Notes: generated by a model not told the origin, from the sequence alone. Positions 40,907 through 57,709 are shown, counted from the first letter of the stretch. The stretch: 64,000 nt of DNA from Methylobacterium brachiatum (GCF_020523825.1 NZ_JAJALK010000019.1:18117-82116); one strand, 5' to 3'. Program-made: numbers and translations.

Positions 40907-41779
40907 GTGTCGCTCGATTGGGACGAGTTCCGCTTCGTGAAGGCGGTCGCCGACCGGGGCGGCCTGACCGCGGCTGCGGCGCAGCTCGGCATCAACCATT
41001 CCACGGCGTTCCGGCGCCTCGGATCGATCGAGGCCCGGCTCGATGTGCGCCTGTTCGAGCGCCTGCGCACCGGCTACGTGCCGACCCCGGCCGGGCTGGC
41101 GATGATCGAGGCGGCGGCCCGGATCGAGACCGACGTCGCGAGCTTCTCCCGGACGGTCGCCGGCCAGGATCAGACGCCGTCGGGCGAGTTGCGCGTGACC
41201 GCGCCGGTCAATCTCGCCTCGACCCTGCTGATGCCGATCCTCGCATCCTTCTGCGACCGCTATCCGCAGATCCGCCTCGACCTGATCCTGGCCGAGGAGG
41301 CGCTGAACCTGTCGCGCCGGGACGCCGACGTGGCGATCCGCGCCAGCCGGAACCCGAGCGAGACGCTGGTCGGGCGACGCCTGACCGGGATCGCCTGGGC
41401 GGTCTACGGGCAGGCCGGGCAGACCTACGGGGACCTCGCCGACGCGTACTGGGTGGTCCCCGGTTCGGCGGTCGCGGCCTCCCTGTTCACGCCGTTCGTC
41501 GCGGCCCGTGCGCCCGTCGAGCGGGTGCGGCTGCGGATCAACACGGTGACGGGCTTGACCGCCGCGGTGGCGGCGGGGATCGGGATCGGCCCGCTGCCCT
41601 GCTTCGAGGGCGATGCCGACCCGACGCTGCGCCGGCTGTCGGGCCCGCATCCGGAGATCGGCGCCGATCTTTGGATGCTGACGCATCCCGACCTGCGCCA
41701 TGCCGGGCGGGTGCGGGCCTTCATGGATCACCTGGCCGAAGCGATCCTGCCGCTGCGGCCGCGCTTCGAGGGCCGGTAG
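40907..41779 (+). CDS. LysR-family transcriptional regulator
   Basis: This regulator is 290 residues long from the GTG at 40907, with AGAGAG upstream. The N-terminal winged helix-turn-helix is DEFRFVKAVADRGGLTAAAA with INHSTAFRRLGSIEARLDVRLFER, and the effector domain runs from SGELRVTAPVNLASTLLMPI to the end. A longer frame to 40760 would overlap wrbA and is not supported. It is divergent from wrbA and is probably its regulator. The signal is unknown, though quinones or oxidative stress would fit the neighbour. Confidence 0.9.
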   Translation: MSLDWDEFRFVKAVADRGGLTAAAAQLGINHSTAFRRLGSIEARLDVRLFERLRTGYVPTPAGLAMIEAAARIETDVASFSRTVAGQDQTPSGELRVTAPVNLASTLLMPILASFCDRYPQIRLDLILAEEALNLSRRDADVAIRASRNPSETLVGRRLTGIAWAVYGQAGQTYGDLADAYWVVPGSAVAASLFTPFVAARAPVERVRLRINTVTGLTAAVAAGIGIGPLPCFEGDADPTLRRLSGPHPEIGADLWMLTHPDLRHAGRVRAFMDHLAEAILPLRPRFEGR

Positions 41780-41785
41780 CTACGG

Positions 41786-42262
41786 TCAGGCGCGGACCTC
41801 GACCACCTCGACCTCGTTGCCGTTGACCTCGACGACGTCGCCGACGCTCTTGCCGGTGATCGCCCGGGCCAGGGGTGCCACGTAGGAGATCGTGCCCTTG
41901 TGCGGGTCGGCCTCGTCCTCGCCGACGATGCGGAAGGTCTGGCGAGTCTCCTTGCCGGACTCGTCCTCACGCAGGATCGTGACGGTGGAACCGAAATGCA
42001 CGGTGTCGCCGCTCATCGGCTCGACCACCTGGGCGGTGTTCTTGCGCGCCAGCCAGTAGCGCAGGTCCCGGCCGATCCGGGAATCCTCCGCCTTGTCGGC
42101 GTGGTCCAGGGTGGACAGTTCCTTCTCCAGGCGCGCGACCTCGGCCTCGATCTGCGCCAGCCCTTCCGGGGTGACGAAGTTCGCGTGCGGCGAGATCGGA
42201 CGATCGGGCAGGTTCTCGAAGGCTTCTCCACCTTCGGTCTCTTTGACGAATGCGACGCTCAT
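41786..42262 (-). CDS. GreA/GreB-family transcription elongation factor
   Basis: This 158-residue protein has the Gre layout: an N-terminal coiled-coil finger (ANFVTPEGLAQIEAEVARLE, then DSRIGRDLRYWLARKNTAQV) that enters the RNA polymerase secondary channel, and a C-terminal FKBP-like domain with VHFGSTVTILRE and YVAPLARAITGKSVGDVVEV. Gre factors stimulate transcript cleavage to rescue stalled polymerase. The acidic tip residues are not in the exact GreA context (KAEDSRIGRD), so it may be a GreB-like or regulatory paralogue. The ATG was chosen at the start of conservation; the ribosome site is weak. Confidence 0.85.
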   Translation of the reverse strand: MSVAFVKETEGGEAFENLPDRPISPHANFVTPEGLAQIEAEVARLEKELSTLDHADKAEDSRIGRDLRYWLARKNTAQVVEPMSGDTVHFGSTVTILREDESGKETRQTFRIVGEDEADPHKGTISYVAPLARAITGKSVGDVVEVNGNEVEVVEVRA

Positions 42263-42426
42263 AAGGAATGTAATGCGGCAGGAACGGCGGAGGTTCCAGC
42301 CGTCACCGCCCGCGTCTCTGCGAAGACATCGGGCGCGATCCGTCGAAGACGGCGAAGGCTTGGCGTTCCGCGACGCGCGACATTCGTGCACAAGGCCGGC
42401 TCTTCGAAGGATCTCCGGAGCAGCCG

Positions 42427-43251
42427 ATGTCGTCCCCACCCTTTTCCGAGGCCATCGCGGCCAACCGCAAGGCCTGGGATGCTTCCGCTCCGTTTCACCG
42501 GGCGGATCCCACCTGGGATCGACTGACCCGTCACTTCGCCAGCAACCCGAACTTCTCCTGGTTCGACCCGCCGATGCAGGCGGCCCTGCAGGAGATCGGG
42601 CTCGCGGACAAGACGGTGGCCCATCTCTGCTGCAACAACGGCCGGGAGACCGTGTCGCTGATGAATCTCGGCGCCCGGGCGGCGGTGGGGTTCGACCAGT
42701 CGGAGGCGTTCCTGGACCAGGCCCGGGAGCTGGCCCGGATCGCCGGGCGCGCCTGCCAGTTCGTCGCCGGCGACGTGCACGCCATCGACCCGCACTACGA
42801 CGCCAGCTTCGACCTCGTGGTGATCACGATCGGCGTGTTCGGCTGGATGCCGGACCTCGCCCGGTTCATGGCGGTTCCCGCGCGGCTGCTGCGCCCGGGC
42901 GGCCGGATCCTCATCCACGAGGAGCACCCGATCACGAACGTGTTCGAGCCGAAACAGGAGCCGGCGCTCCTCGTCCGGCACTCCTACTTCCGCGACGCGC
43001 CCTTCGTGGGCGAGACCGCCATCGTGTACGGGGACGGCCCGGCACCGGAGGTCGGGCCGCATTACTGGTACGTGCATCCCATGAGCCGGGTGATCGAGAG
43101 CCTGATCGGCGCGGGGCTCGCGATCGAGCGGTTCCAGGAATTCCCGGACAACATCAGCACCACCGCCGACGAGCCCCTTTCGGCCGGCCGGCTGCTGCCG
43201 CTGAGCTACCTGCTCCAGGCCCGGAAAGGGCCGGAGCATCGAGCGCTCTAG
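42427..43251 (+). CDS. Class I SAM-dependent methyltransferase
   Basis: This 274-residue cytoplasmic methyltransferase has motif I in TVAHLCCNNGRETVSLMNLG, an acidic residue in VGFDQSEAFLDQARELA, then FDLVVITIGVFGWM and RLLRPGGRILIHEEHPITN. The N-terminal 60 residues (ANRKAWDASAPFHRADPTWD) form a cap typical of small-molecule methyltransferases. GGAG lies upstream of the ATG. Its end overlaps the end of the convergent acuI gene by four bases. The substrate is unknown. Confidence 0.87.
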   Translation: MSSPPFSEAIAANRKAWDASAPFHRADPTWDRLTRHFASNPNFSWFDPPMQAALQEIGLADKTVAHLCCNNGRETVSLMNLGARAAVGFDQSEAFLDQARELARIAGRACQFVAGDVHAIDPHYDASFDLVVITIGVFGWMPDLARFMAVPARLLRPGGRILIHEEHPITNVFEPKQEPALLVRHSYFRDAPFVGETAIVYGDGPAPEVGPHYWYVHPMSRVIESLIGAGLAIERFQEFPDNISTTADEPLSAGRLLPLSYLLQARKGPEHRAL

Positions 43252-44234
43252 CCGATTTCCACAACGGTGCGGCCCCGGATCCGGCCAGCCAGGATCTCCG
43301 GGCCGAGCCGGCCGACCTCCTCCAGGCGGACCCGGCTGGTCATGCGGGCGAGCGTGTCGAGATCGAGTTCCCGGGCGAGGCGCGCCCAGGCCTCGCGGCG
43401 CTTGGGCTGCGGGGTGGTGACGCTGTTGATCCCGAGCAGCGAGACGCCGCGCAGGATGAACGGCGCCACGGAGGTCGGCAGGTCCATGCCCTGGGCCAGC
43501 CCGCAGGCCGCCACCGCGCCGTCGGACCGGGTCTGCGCCAGCACGTTGGCCAGGGTGGTCGAGCCCACCGCGTCGATGCCGGCCGCCCAGCGCTCCTTGC
43601 CCAGCGGCTTGCCGGGCTTGGACAACTCTGCCCGGTCGAGGATCTCGGCAGCGCCGAGGCCCTTGAGGTAGTCGGCCTCGCCGTCCCGGCCCGTGGAGGC
43701 GATCACGTGCCAGCCGGCCCGGGCCAGCAGCGCCACCGCCACCGAGCCGACGCCGCCGGACGCCCCGGTGACGATCGCGGGCCCCTGCGCCGGCGTCAGC
43801 CCGTGCGCGTCGAGGGCCATCCGGGACAGCATCGCGGTGTAGCCCGCCGTGCCGATCGCCATGGCCTGTTCGGCGGTCAGCCCTTGGGGGAGCGGCACCA
43901 GCCAGTCGCCCTTGACCCGGGCACGCTCAGCGTAGGCGCCCAGATGCGTCTCGCCGACACCCCAGCCGGTGAGCACGACCGCGTCGCCGGGCTTGTAATC
44001 CGGGTGATCCGAGGCCTCGACGATCCCGGAGAAATCGATGCCGGGAATCATCGGGAAGCGGCGCACCACGGGCGACGTGCCGGTGAGCGCGAGCCCGTCC
44101 TTGTAGTTCAGGGTCGAGTGCGTCACCCGGACCGTGACGTCACCCTCCATCAGGTCGGCATCGTCGAAATCCCGGAAGGCGAGGCTCTGCCCGGCCTCGC
44201 CCTTGTCGATCACCCAGGCCTTGAACGTCCCCAT
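43248..44234 (-). CDS. acuI: Acrylyl-CoA reductase-type MDR oxidoreductase
   Basis: This 328-residue medium-chain dehydrogenase of the AcuI/YhdH group uses NADPH to reduce acrylyl-CoA to propionyl-CoA, a detoxification step in DMSP and 3-hydroxypropionate metabolism. It starts MGTFKAWVIDKGEAGQSLAF, has STLNYKDGLALTG, a nucleotide motif in VTGASGGVGSVAVALLARAG and the typical QGMDLPTSVAPFILRGVSLL. No zinc-binding cysteines are present, as expected. The ATG at 44234 follows GGGAGG. It is convergent with the methyltransferase gene. Confidence 0.9.
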   Translation of the reverse strand: MGTFKAWVIDKGEAGQSLAFRDFDDADLMEGDVTVRVTHSTLNYKDGLALTGTSPVVRRFPMIPGIDFSGIVEASDHPDYKPGDAVVLTGWGVGETHLGAYAERARVKGDWLVPLPQGLTAEQAMAIGTAGYTAMLSRMALDAHGLTPAQGPAIVTGASGGVGSVAVALLARAGWHVIASTGRDGEADYLKGLGAAEILDRAELSKPGKPLGKERWAAGIDAVGSTTLANVLAQTRSDGAVAACGLAQGMDLPTSVAPFILRGVSLLGINSVTTPQPKRREAWARLARELDLDTLARMTSRVRLEEVGRLGPEILAGRIRGRTVVEIG

Positions 44235-44296
44235 CACCACCTCCCATGCATGCGCCGTGAGGTGTCGCCGGGACGTCCGGAATCAAGGCGGCCGGA

Positions 44297-44887
44297 TCAG
44301 TAGCCGTCGTACCGGCTGCCGGTGGAGAAGCCGAGGCCGACGCCGATATCGGCCGAGCTGGCGCCCGTGATGCCGACGGCGTCCGGGATCGACCCGACCA
44401 GGGGCCCGCCATAGGAGGCGGCGCGGTAGCCGCCGCCATAGCCGCCGCGGACCGGCACCCAGCCGGCGCGGGCCGGCGCCACCAGGACGCGCCGGGAGAC
44501 GGTGGCGTATTCCGGCGGGATGGTCTCGGGGATCGACTGGGCGGGCCGCACCAGCACGGTCCGGGTGCGCAGGGCGAAGCGCGGCGGCGTGGTGACCCAG
44601 CAGCCGATCAGCTCGCCGCCGGGACCGCGGCTCGTCTGCCAGACGCGACCGCCGGGCGAGACCATCACGCGCTCGGACACGGTGTCGTAGACCGGCGGCG
44701 TGGTGCGGTAGACCGTGCGCGGCGGCCGCACCAGCACGTTCTCCTGCACCGTGTCGTAGACCGGCGGGGACGTGACGTGGCGGTAGCATTCGGAGCCGTA
44801 GCAACCGCCGGCCTGCGCGGGGGCGGCGAACAGCAGGCCGCCGAAGACGGCGGCGAGAAGGGTGGAGCGTGCGACCGGCGCGGTCAT
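44297..44887 (-). CDS. Secreted protein with four PPxY-TV-VLVxP repeats
   Basis: This 196-residue exported protein has a signal peptide (cleavage near AQA-GG, residue 26), then two pairs of a 23-residue unit beginning at residues 41, 64, 101 and 124: PPVYDTVQENVLVRPPRT, PPVYDTVSERVMVSPGGR, PPRFALRTRTVLVRPAQS and PPEYATVSRRVLVAPARA. A 14-residue insert with GELIGCW separates the pairs. The C-terminal third is rich in Gly and Tyr (GGYGGGYRAASYGG). There are cysteines in CYGSECYRH and in the insert. I do not recognise a named domain; an envelope or surface structural role is only a guess. It stands alone, followed upstream by a gene-poor stretch. Confidence 0.75.
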   Translation of the reverse strand: MTAPVARSTLLAAVFGGLLFAAPAQAGGCYGSECYRHVTSPPVYDTVQENVLVRPPRTVYRTTPPVYDTVSERVMVSPGGRVWQTSRGPGGELIGCWVTTPPRFALRTRTVLVRPAQSIPETIPPEYATVSRRVLVAPARAGWVPVRGGYGGGYRAASYGGPLVGSIPDAVGITGASSADIGVGLGFSTGSRYDGY

Positions 44888-45523
44888 GGAGGTCCTCTGG
44901 TACGCGGTACGGGCGAGATGCTGCGCAAAGGCGGCGCTCGTCTCGACGCACTACAGGCCAGACTCGTTGCCCGACTCGCAAGCAGAGTTCAAAAGGAAGG
45001 TAAAATTACCCTCGGTCCCGATTGCGTAGTTACTGAATGCTTAGGTAAATCTCTCCAATCTACTGGATCGCCCGGCGCACGATGATCGAGAGGCCGTCCG
45101 CCTCGGCGGCACGGCAACATGGCGTGGATTCAGGGTCGATATCGGCCGCCGCCCTTAGGCAAGTGACAGCTGCAAATGCCCCCGCTACCGTAGCCCCGTT
45201 GGGCGCACCCTCCCGTCACGAAGGCACCGGGCCACCGGCGCTTACGGCGGATTAGCCGACCGCTGTCGTTCGAGTAGGCAGACGGGAAGGGGGTGAGCGA
45301 TGTGTTGATGATTCCGCTCTTGCGGATCACCGTTACGAGAAACCCGAGCGGTGAGTGGTCTGTGACCATCACGCTCGGGCTCGCGTAACACGTAGCTGCC
45401 AGGCTACCCAACAAGAGGGTCCGCGGGTGGCCCCCCGCGGGCTCTCGCCCACATTATGTGGACCGATGCGCAGGAATGCAAACCCCCGCGCGAATGCAGG
45501 AACCCCCTGCCGATGCAGGCCGC
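44888..45523. other. Gene-poor stretch with AT-rich patch and hairpins
   Basis: No firmly supported gene lies here. From 44985 to 45060 the DNA is AT-rich for this genome and holds a short palindrome GGTAA-AA-TTACC near 45000. A GC hairpin (CCGCGGG with CCCGCGG) is near 45420-45440. A degenerate direct repeat with GAATGCA-type units and a C-run lies at 45470-45515. A weak minus-strand reading frame is listed separately. Confidence 0.5.
45130..45414 (-). CDS. Doubtful small reading frame, possibly secreted
   Basis: A frame from a TTG at 45414 gives 94 residues starting LGSLAATCYASPSVMVTDHS, which could be the end of a signal peptide, and ending with a cysteine-bearing GGCAQRGYGSGGICSCH region. 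It lacks a good ribosome site and an ATG near its start, and codon use is unlike the surrounding genes. I do not recognise it. It may be a remnant of a transferred gene, an ORF with a mis-placed start, or non-coding. Confidence 0.3.
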   Translation of the reverse strand: MLGSLAATCYASPSVMVTDHSPLGFLVTVIRKSGIINTSLTPFPSAYSNDSGRLIRRKRRWPGAFVTGGCAQRGYGSGGICSCHLPKGGGRYRP

Positions 45524-46690
45524 TCAGGTCTGCCCGGGCTTGAGCTGGTAGAAGATGTGCCGCCCGATCACATCCATCTTGCGCAGGCGGCGCGCCCAGC
45601 CCGGCCGCACGTAGTCGGCGTGGTAGTGGGTGGCGGCGCCGACCTCGGCCAGGTAGGTCCGGCCCTCGATCACCGAGCGGGCGATCCGGGTCGCCGATTC
45701 CCAGGCGCCGGCATCGGTGATGCGCAGGGACTTGCCCTCGCAGGCGAAGGAGAACTGGCAGCCCATGTAATGGTGCCGGTTCTGGTAGACGACGCCGCAG
45801 ACGCTGCTCGGATAGAGGCCGCTCTTCACGCGGTTGAGGACCACCTGGGCGACGGCGGCCCGGCCGGCCTCGGATTCGCTGCGGGCCTCGAAATACACCG
45901 CTTCCGACAGGCAGCGCTGCTCCTTGTCGAGGGATTCCGGATCGATCAGGTCGGCGTAGCGCCGGCGGGCATCCTCGGGGACCGATTGCAGGATGTCCGG
46001 GCGATCGGCACGGATCGCGAAATCGGGCAGCGCCAGGCTCGCGGCCGCAACCTCGATCGGGATCGCGTCGGCCGGCGCGGGCGTGGTCGAGGACAGGGCC
46101 ACGGCCCGGGGCACGGGCGGGGTCGAGCCGTCGAAGCGGCGCTCGGTCTCGCCGTCCTCGGTGAGGTCGGCACTGCCCTCCCCCGTGGAGGCGGCGCTGC
46201 CGGACCCCGTGGTCAGGCCGAGATCGGGCACCGGCACGAAGCCGGCCTCCGGCTCGGCCTCGGGATCCCAGACCGCCGAGCCCGCGCTCAGCACGCCGCT
46301 GACGCTGCCGGTGACGTCGCCGAACACCAGGGCGGCGCCGGTCTCGCGCAACGCGGCGGCACGGCGGGCGAAGCTCGCGGCCGGCGGCTGGGACGGGTCG
46401 CCCTTGCCGTCCCGCTGTACCACCGGGAAGACGTGCGCGCCGGTCTTGAGCACCGCCTGGAGCGGCTCGTCGGCGCTGCGCCGCAGGGCGGATCCGATCA
46501 GCGCCGTGCCGGGCGGCAGGGCCGGGACCGTGAAGGCATCGATCGCCCCGAGCCGGCTCGAGCCGATGGCGTTCTCGGTCCCGGCATCGGCCGTGAACGA
46601 GACCAGCAGGCCGAGCCCCGCCAGCCAGGGCGTGAAGGCGGCCGAGAGCCAGCGCAGGCTCGATTCCCGTCGTCCTCGTCTCGCACGCAC
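45524..46690 (-). CDS. SleB-type cell wall hydrolase
   Basis: This protein is about 388 residues long (GTG start at 46690; the exact start is uncertain). A basic N-terminus and a hydrophobic segment (AAFTPWLAGLGLLVSFTADA) form a signal or membrane anchor, followed by a long variable, low-complexity region (residues about 60-260). The C-terminal domain is Hydrolase_2/SleB: EQRCLSEAVYFEARSESEAG, AAVAQVVLNRVKSGLYPSSV and FACEGKSLRI, then ATHYHADYVRPGWARRL. SleB-type domains cleave peptidoglycan in spore cortex lysis, but in non-sporulating proteobacteria they act in wall remodelling. The catalytic Glu in YFEAR is present. Confidence 0.88.
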   Translation of the reverse strand: MRARRGRRESSLRWLSAAFTPWLAGLGLLVSFTADAGTENAIGSSRLGAIDAFTVPALPPGTALIGSALRRSADEPLQAVLKTGAHVFPVVQRDGKGDPSQPPAASFARRAAALRETGAALVFGDVTGSVSGVLSAGSAVWDPEAEPEAGFVPVPDLGLTTGSGSAASTGEGSADLTEDGETERRFDGSTPPVPRAVALSSTTPAPADAIPIEVAAASLALPDFAIRADRPDILQSVPEDARRRYADLIDPESLDKEQRCLSEAVYFEARSESEAGRAAVAQVVLNRVKSGLYPSSVCGVVYQNRHHYMGCQFSFACEGKSLRITDAGAWESATRIARSVIEGRTYLAEVGAATHYHADYVRPGWARRLRKMDVIGRHIFYQLKPGQT

Positions 46691-46851
46691 GGCTACAGAC
46701 CCGTTCCGACCAACCCCATCCGCGATCCTGGGCGCCGAAGACGGCGGTTCCGGTGCGGCCCGGGATTTATCGGCCGGTATGGTTGAGGTCGGGTTAAGCG
46801 CGGCCGCGCGGGCGCGTCCGAACCAGGACGGCGCTCTCGCTCCAGCGGTTC

Positions 46852-47562
46852 TCAGCTGTCCGGCGATTCGAGGCGGGGCGCCCAATCCTCGACCACGCCG
46901 CGTTCGAGACGCCGCCGGGCCAGCGCCCGCCAGGAGGGGGACAGCGTCTCGAGCGCCGCGATCCCCGCGAGGGCATCCCGATCCAGCCGGTCCACGTAGA
47001 AGGCCCGCAGGAGCCGGGTGAGCGGCCAAGCCGGGTGGGGCCGGTCGATCAGGCGCAGGCGGTCGCCTGGCGCGATCATCCCCGGCTCGACGACGCGGTA
47101 GTACCAGCCGGTCCGCCCGCTCGCCTGGACACGGCGGGCCATGTCGGCGGCGGCGAACCGGTGATTGAGCTTCCAGCAGGGCTGCCGGGCCTGGCTGACC
47201 TGCAGCAGGGCCGAGCCGACGCGCCACAGGTCGCCGACGCAGATATCGTGTTCGGTCAGGCCCAGGGTCGAGAGATTCTCGCCGAAGGCGCCGGGCCGCG
47301 CGAGGAGGGACGGGTCGGCCTCCGGCACGTCCCGCCGCCAGCCGGCGTAATGATCGAACGCGTAATGGTGCACGGCCTTCTCGGGGCCGCCGTGATGGCG
47401 GAGATCCGCCTGTGCGTCGCCGGCGAGCCCATTGAGGCCGACCGCGACCGGGTGGAGGCGGGGCGTCTTGGCGATGCCGCTGCTCGAGCCCGACAGGCCG
47501 AGCGGGGCGACCGGCCCGACCAGCACCGCGTCGATCGCGACCTCCGTCACGGCGTCGGTCAT
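46852..47562 (-). CDS. MOSC-domain protein (YiiM-like)
   Basis: This 236-residue protein consists of a MOSC domain, as found at the C-terminus of molybdenum cofactor sulfurases and in YiiM, where it takes part in N-hydroxylated base detoxification. Features are LNGLAGDAQADLRHHGGPEKAVHHYAFDHY, FGENLSTLGLTEHDICVGD and the cysteine-bearing SQARQPCWKLN, whose Cys is the likely catalytic or persulfide residue. Its ATG overlaps the stop of the amidotransferase gene (ATGA), indicating co-translation. Confidence 0.9.
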   Translation of the reverse strand: MTDAVTEVAIDAVLVGPVAPLGLSGSSSGIAKTPRLHPVAVGLNGLAGDAQADLRHHGGPEKAVHHYAFDHYAGWRRDVPEADPSLLARPGAFGENLSTLGLTEHDICVGDLWRVGSALLQVSQARQPCWKLNHRFAAADMARRVQASGRTGWYYRVVEPGMIAPGDRLRLIDRPHPAWPLTRLLRAFYVDRLDRDALAGIAALETLSPSWRALARRRLERGVVEDWAPRLESPDS

Positions 47563-48257
47563 GTGAGCCCGCCCAGCCATTCGGCGAGGCAGCGCCGGCC
47601 CGCCTCGGCGGCGCCCGGGCCGAGCCGGCGCGCATCCGCCCGCAGGGCCGGCACCGACGCGCCCGGCGTCGCCGCGATCTCGACCGCGTGGCCGATCAGC
47701 CAGCGCTCGAAACCCTGCCCGTCCGCCTCCGGATGGAACTGGAAGCCCAGCGCGTGCCGGCCGAGCGCGAAGGCTTGGTTCGGGCAGAGCGGCGTCGCCG
47801 CCAGACGCTCGGCGCCGGGCGGAAGATCGAAGGCGTCGCCGTGCCAGTGCAGCACGGGCACATGGTCGAGATGCCGCAACGGGCCGGCGCGGCCGCGATC
47901 GGTCAGCGCCACCGGCGCCCAGCCGATCTCCTTGCCCGGGCCGGGGGCGACCCGGGCCCCGAGGGCGGCGGCCATGAGCTGCGCACCGAGGCAGATCCCG
48001 AGGGTCGGTGCGCCGGCGGCGAGCCGAACCCGCAGGGCTTCCCGCTCGGCGCGCAGGAACGGGTAAAGGTCATCCTGGTCGGCACTCATCGGACCGCCGA
48101 GCACGACGAGGAGGTCGGCGCCCCCGGCTTGCTCGGGGGTGAGATCGTCGATCCCTGCATCCCGGTAGCGGATCGCGTAGCCGGCTTGCTCGATGGGATC
48201 CGCGAAGGCGGCGAGATCCTCGAACGCCACGTGGCGGATGACGACGGCTTCGCGCAT
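47559..48257 (-). CDS. Class I glutamine amidotransferase
   Basis: This 232-residue stand-alone GATase1 domain has the nucleophile Cys89 in LGICLGAQL and the His175/Glu177 pair in GFQFHPEAD; LHWHGDAFDLPPGA is also typical of the GuaA-like stand-alone class. Such proteins release ammonia or act as gamma-glutamyl hydrolases on small compounds. It is the first gene of a two-gene unit with the MOSC protein and is divergent from an XRE-cupin regulator. A palindrome lies between them. Confidence 0.88.
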   Translation of the reverse strand: MREAVVIRHVAFEDLAAFADPIEQAGYAIRYRDAGIDDLTPEQAGGADLLVVLGGPMSADQDDLYPFLRAEREALRVRLAAGAPTLGICLGAQLMAAALGARVAPGPGKEIGWAPVALTDRGRAGPLRHLDHVPVLHWHGDAFDLPPGAERLAATPLCPNQAFALGRHALGFQFHPEADGQGFERWLIGHAVEIAATPGASVPALRADARRLGPGAAEAGRRCLAEWLGGLT

Positions 48258-48298
48258 GGCCCCACCCGGTTTGTGACCGACCCGGGACGCCCCGACTC

Positions 48299-48314
48299 GG
48301 ACAACCTGTTGTCC
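48299..48314. promoter_or_regulatory. Candidate operator between amidotransferase and XRE-cupin genes
   Basis: GGACAA and TTGTCC enclose CCTG, a perfect dyad 49 bp upstream of the regulator start and 42 bp upstream of the amidotransferase start. It is well placed for a dimeric helix-turn-helix protein to control both genes. Confidence 0.5.
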
Positions 48315-48362
48315 AGAGGCATAAAGGTTGCCCGTATCGGGGGCAAGCGGCATGGTCCCGCC

Positions 48363-48896
48363 ATGTCGATCCTCGCCGGCCGCATCCGCGCCTTCCGCCA
48401 CCGCCGCGGCCTGACCCTCGAAGCGCTCGCGGCCGCCGCCGGCATCCACAAGGGGCACCTGTCCCGGATCGAGCGGGGCGAGAAGGCGCCCTCGGTCGGC
48501 ACCCTGGAGGCGATCGCGCAGGCGCTGGGCGCCCAGATGGCGGAGCTGTTCGGGGAATCGGCCGGGGCCGCCGACCTGGTCGTGGTGCGGCGGGAAGACC
48601 GGGCCGTGGTCCAGGACCCGGCCTACGGGGTGCAGGCGCTGATACCCGGGGCCGACGGCCGGGCCGGCTCGCTCTACATCGTCGAGCCGGGCGACGCGTT
48701 CCTTACCCAGGACCGGCCGAGCCATGCCGGCCAGGAGATCGCCTACGTGCTGGAGGGCGCGGTCGAGCTGGCGGTGGCGGACCGGCTCCTCACGCTGCGG
48801 GCCGGCGATTGCGCCACCTACGCGGCCGGGCTGCCGCACCGGCTGCGCCGGCTCGATGGGCGCAAGGCCGCCGTGCTGGTCTTCGTCGCCGGCTGA
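48363..48896 (+). CDS. XRE-family regulator with cupin domain
   Basis: This 177-residue regulator joins an N-terminal XRE helix-turn-helix (residues 1-60: IRAFRHRRGLTLEALAAAAG, HKGHLSRIERGEKAPSVGTL) to a C-terminal cupin sensor domain (residues about 85-177: HAGQEIAYVLEGAVELAVAD, LRAGDCATYAAGLPHRLRRL). Proteins of this type (PuuR-like) respond to small molecules such as polyamines or amino acids. It is divergent from the amidotransferase/MOSC pair and likely controls that pair and itself through the GGACAA dyad. Confidence 0.9.
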   Translation: MSILAGRIRAFRHRRGLTLEALAAAAGIHKGHLSRIERGEKAPSVGTLEAIAQALGAQMAELFGESAGAADLVVVRREDRAVVQDPAYGVQALIPGADGRAGSLYIVEPGDAFLTQDRPSHAGQEIAYVLEGAVELAVADRLLTLRAGDCATYAAGLPHRLRRLDGRKAAVLVFVAG

Positions 48897-48906
48897 CCGG
48901 AGCCGG

Positions 48907-48936
48907 CAAAAAGAAAGGGCGGCCTCACGGCCGCCC
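48907..48936 (-). terminator. Intrinsic terminator of rpoC
   Basis: An 8-bp GC stem (GGGCGGCC with GGCCGCCC) encloses TCAC. On the minus strand it is followed by a T-rich run (TTTCTTTTT), about 28 bp after the rpoC stop. It shows that the transcription unit ends at rpoC. Confidence 0.88.
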
Positions 48937-48963
48937 CTCCTGCGTCTGTCGCTCCCGATCCGA

Positions 48964-53172
<4,209 letters not shown>

Positions 53173-53341
53173 GATCCGCTCCTTGTTGACGCCGGTTGCC
53201 CCGCGCCGGGCCCCCGTGTCCTGAAAAAGATCCGGCGCCGCGCCCCGTTCGAGCGCCGCTGACCGTCGTCACCGGAGGCCCCGCCCCTCCCCGCTCGACC
53301 GTGGCGACCCGAGGCCGCCACGGGAGGTGTTCGCGACGCCG

Positions 53342-57466
<4,125 letters not shown>

Positions 57467-57617
57467 GTGAACTCGCTCCATCCCGCGTGCCTCGCGCCCG
57501 GGGAAGCGTTCCCGAAAGGGACCTCCCGCGCCGGGCCGTAACGCGCGCCCCGCCGGACCGCGCCACCGAACCGAATCTCTCTGGCCCGTTTCAGGGCCCT
57601 CCGCCGAAGCGGCCTAA

Positions 57618-57644
57618 AGCCCGCGGGTGCTGCACCCGCGGGCT
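57618..57644 (-). terminator. Hairpin between rplL and rpoB (possible attenuator)
   Basis: Perfect 12-bp arms AGCCCGCGGGTG and CACCCGCGGGCT enclose CTG about 65 bp after rplL. No T-run follows on the minus strand, so it may be a partial terminator or an RNA-processing site that lowers rpoBC expression relative to L7/L12, as in E. coli. Confidence 0.6.
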
Positions 57645-57709
57645 CCAGTCACGACAGGCCCGAAGCGGACCTCCGTGGGGTGATGGGCCGGAACCGGCCC
57701 ATCGTCGAC

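Noticed and set aside
37101..44234. A DMSP-degradation pathway from the DmdC-like dehydrogenase, enoyl-CoA hydratase and acuI
   Set aside because: acuI is 4 kb away from the dehydrogenase operon and unlinked, and no DMSP demethylase or lyase is present. The family resemblance alone does not support a pathway.
45280..45330. A cobalamin-riboswitch-like GGGAAGGGGGTGAG segment
   Set aside because: The rest of the conserved B12 box and the paired regions are absent, and no cobalamin gene lies immediately downstream.
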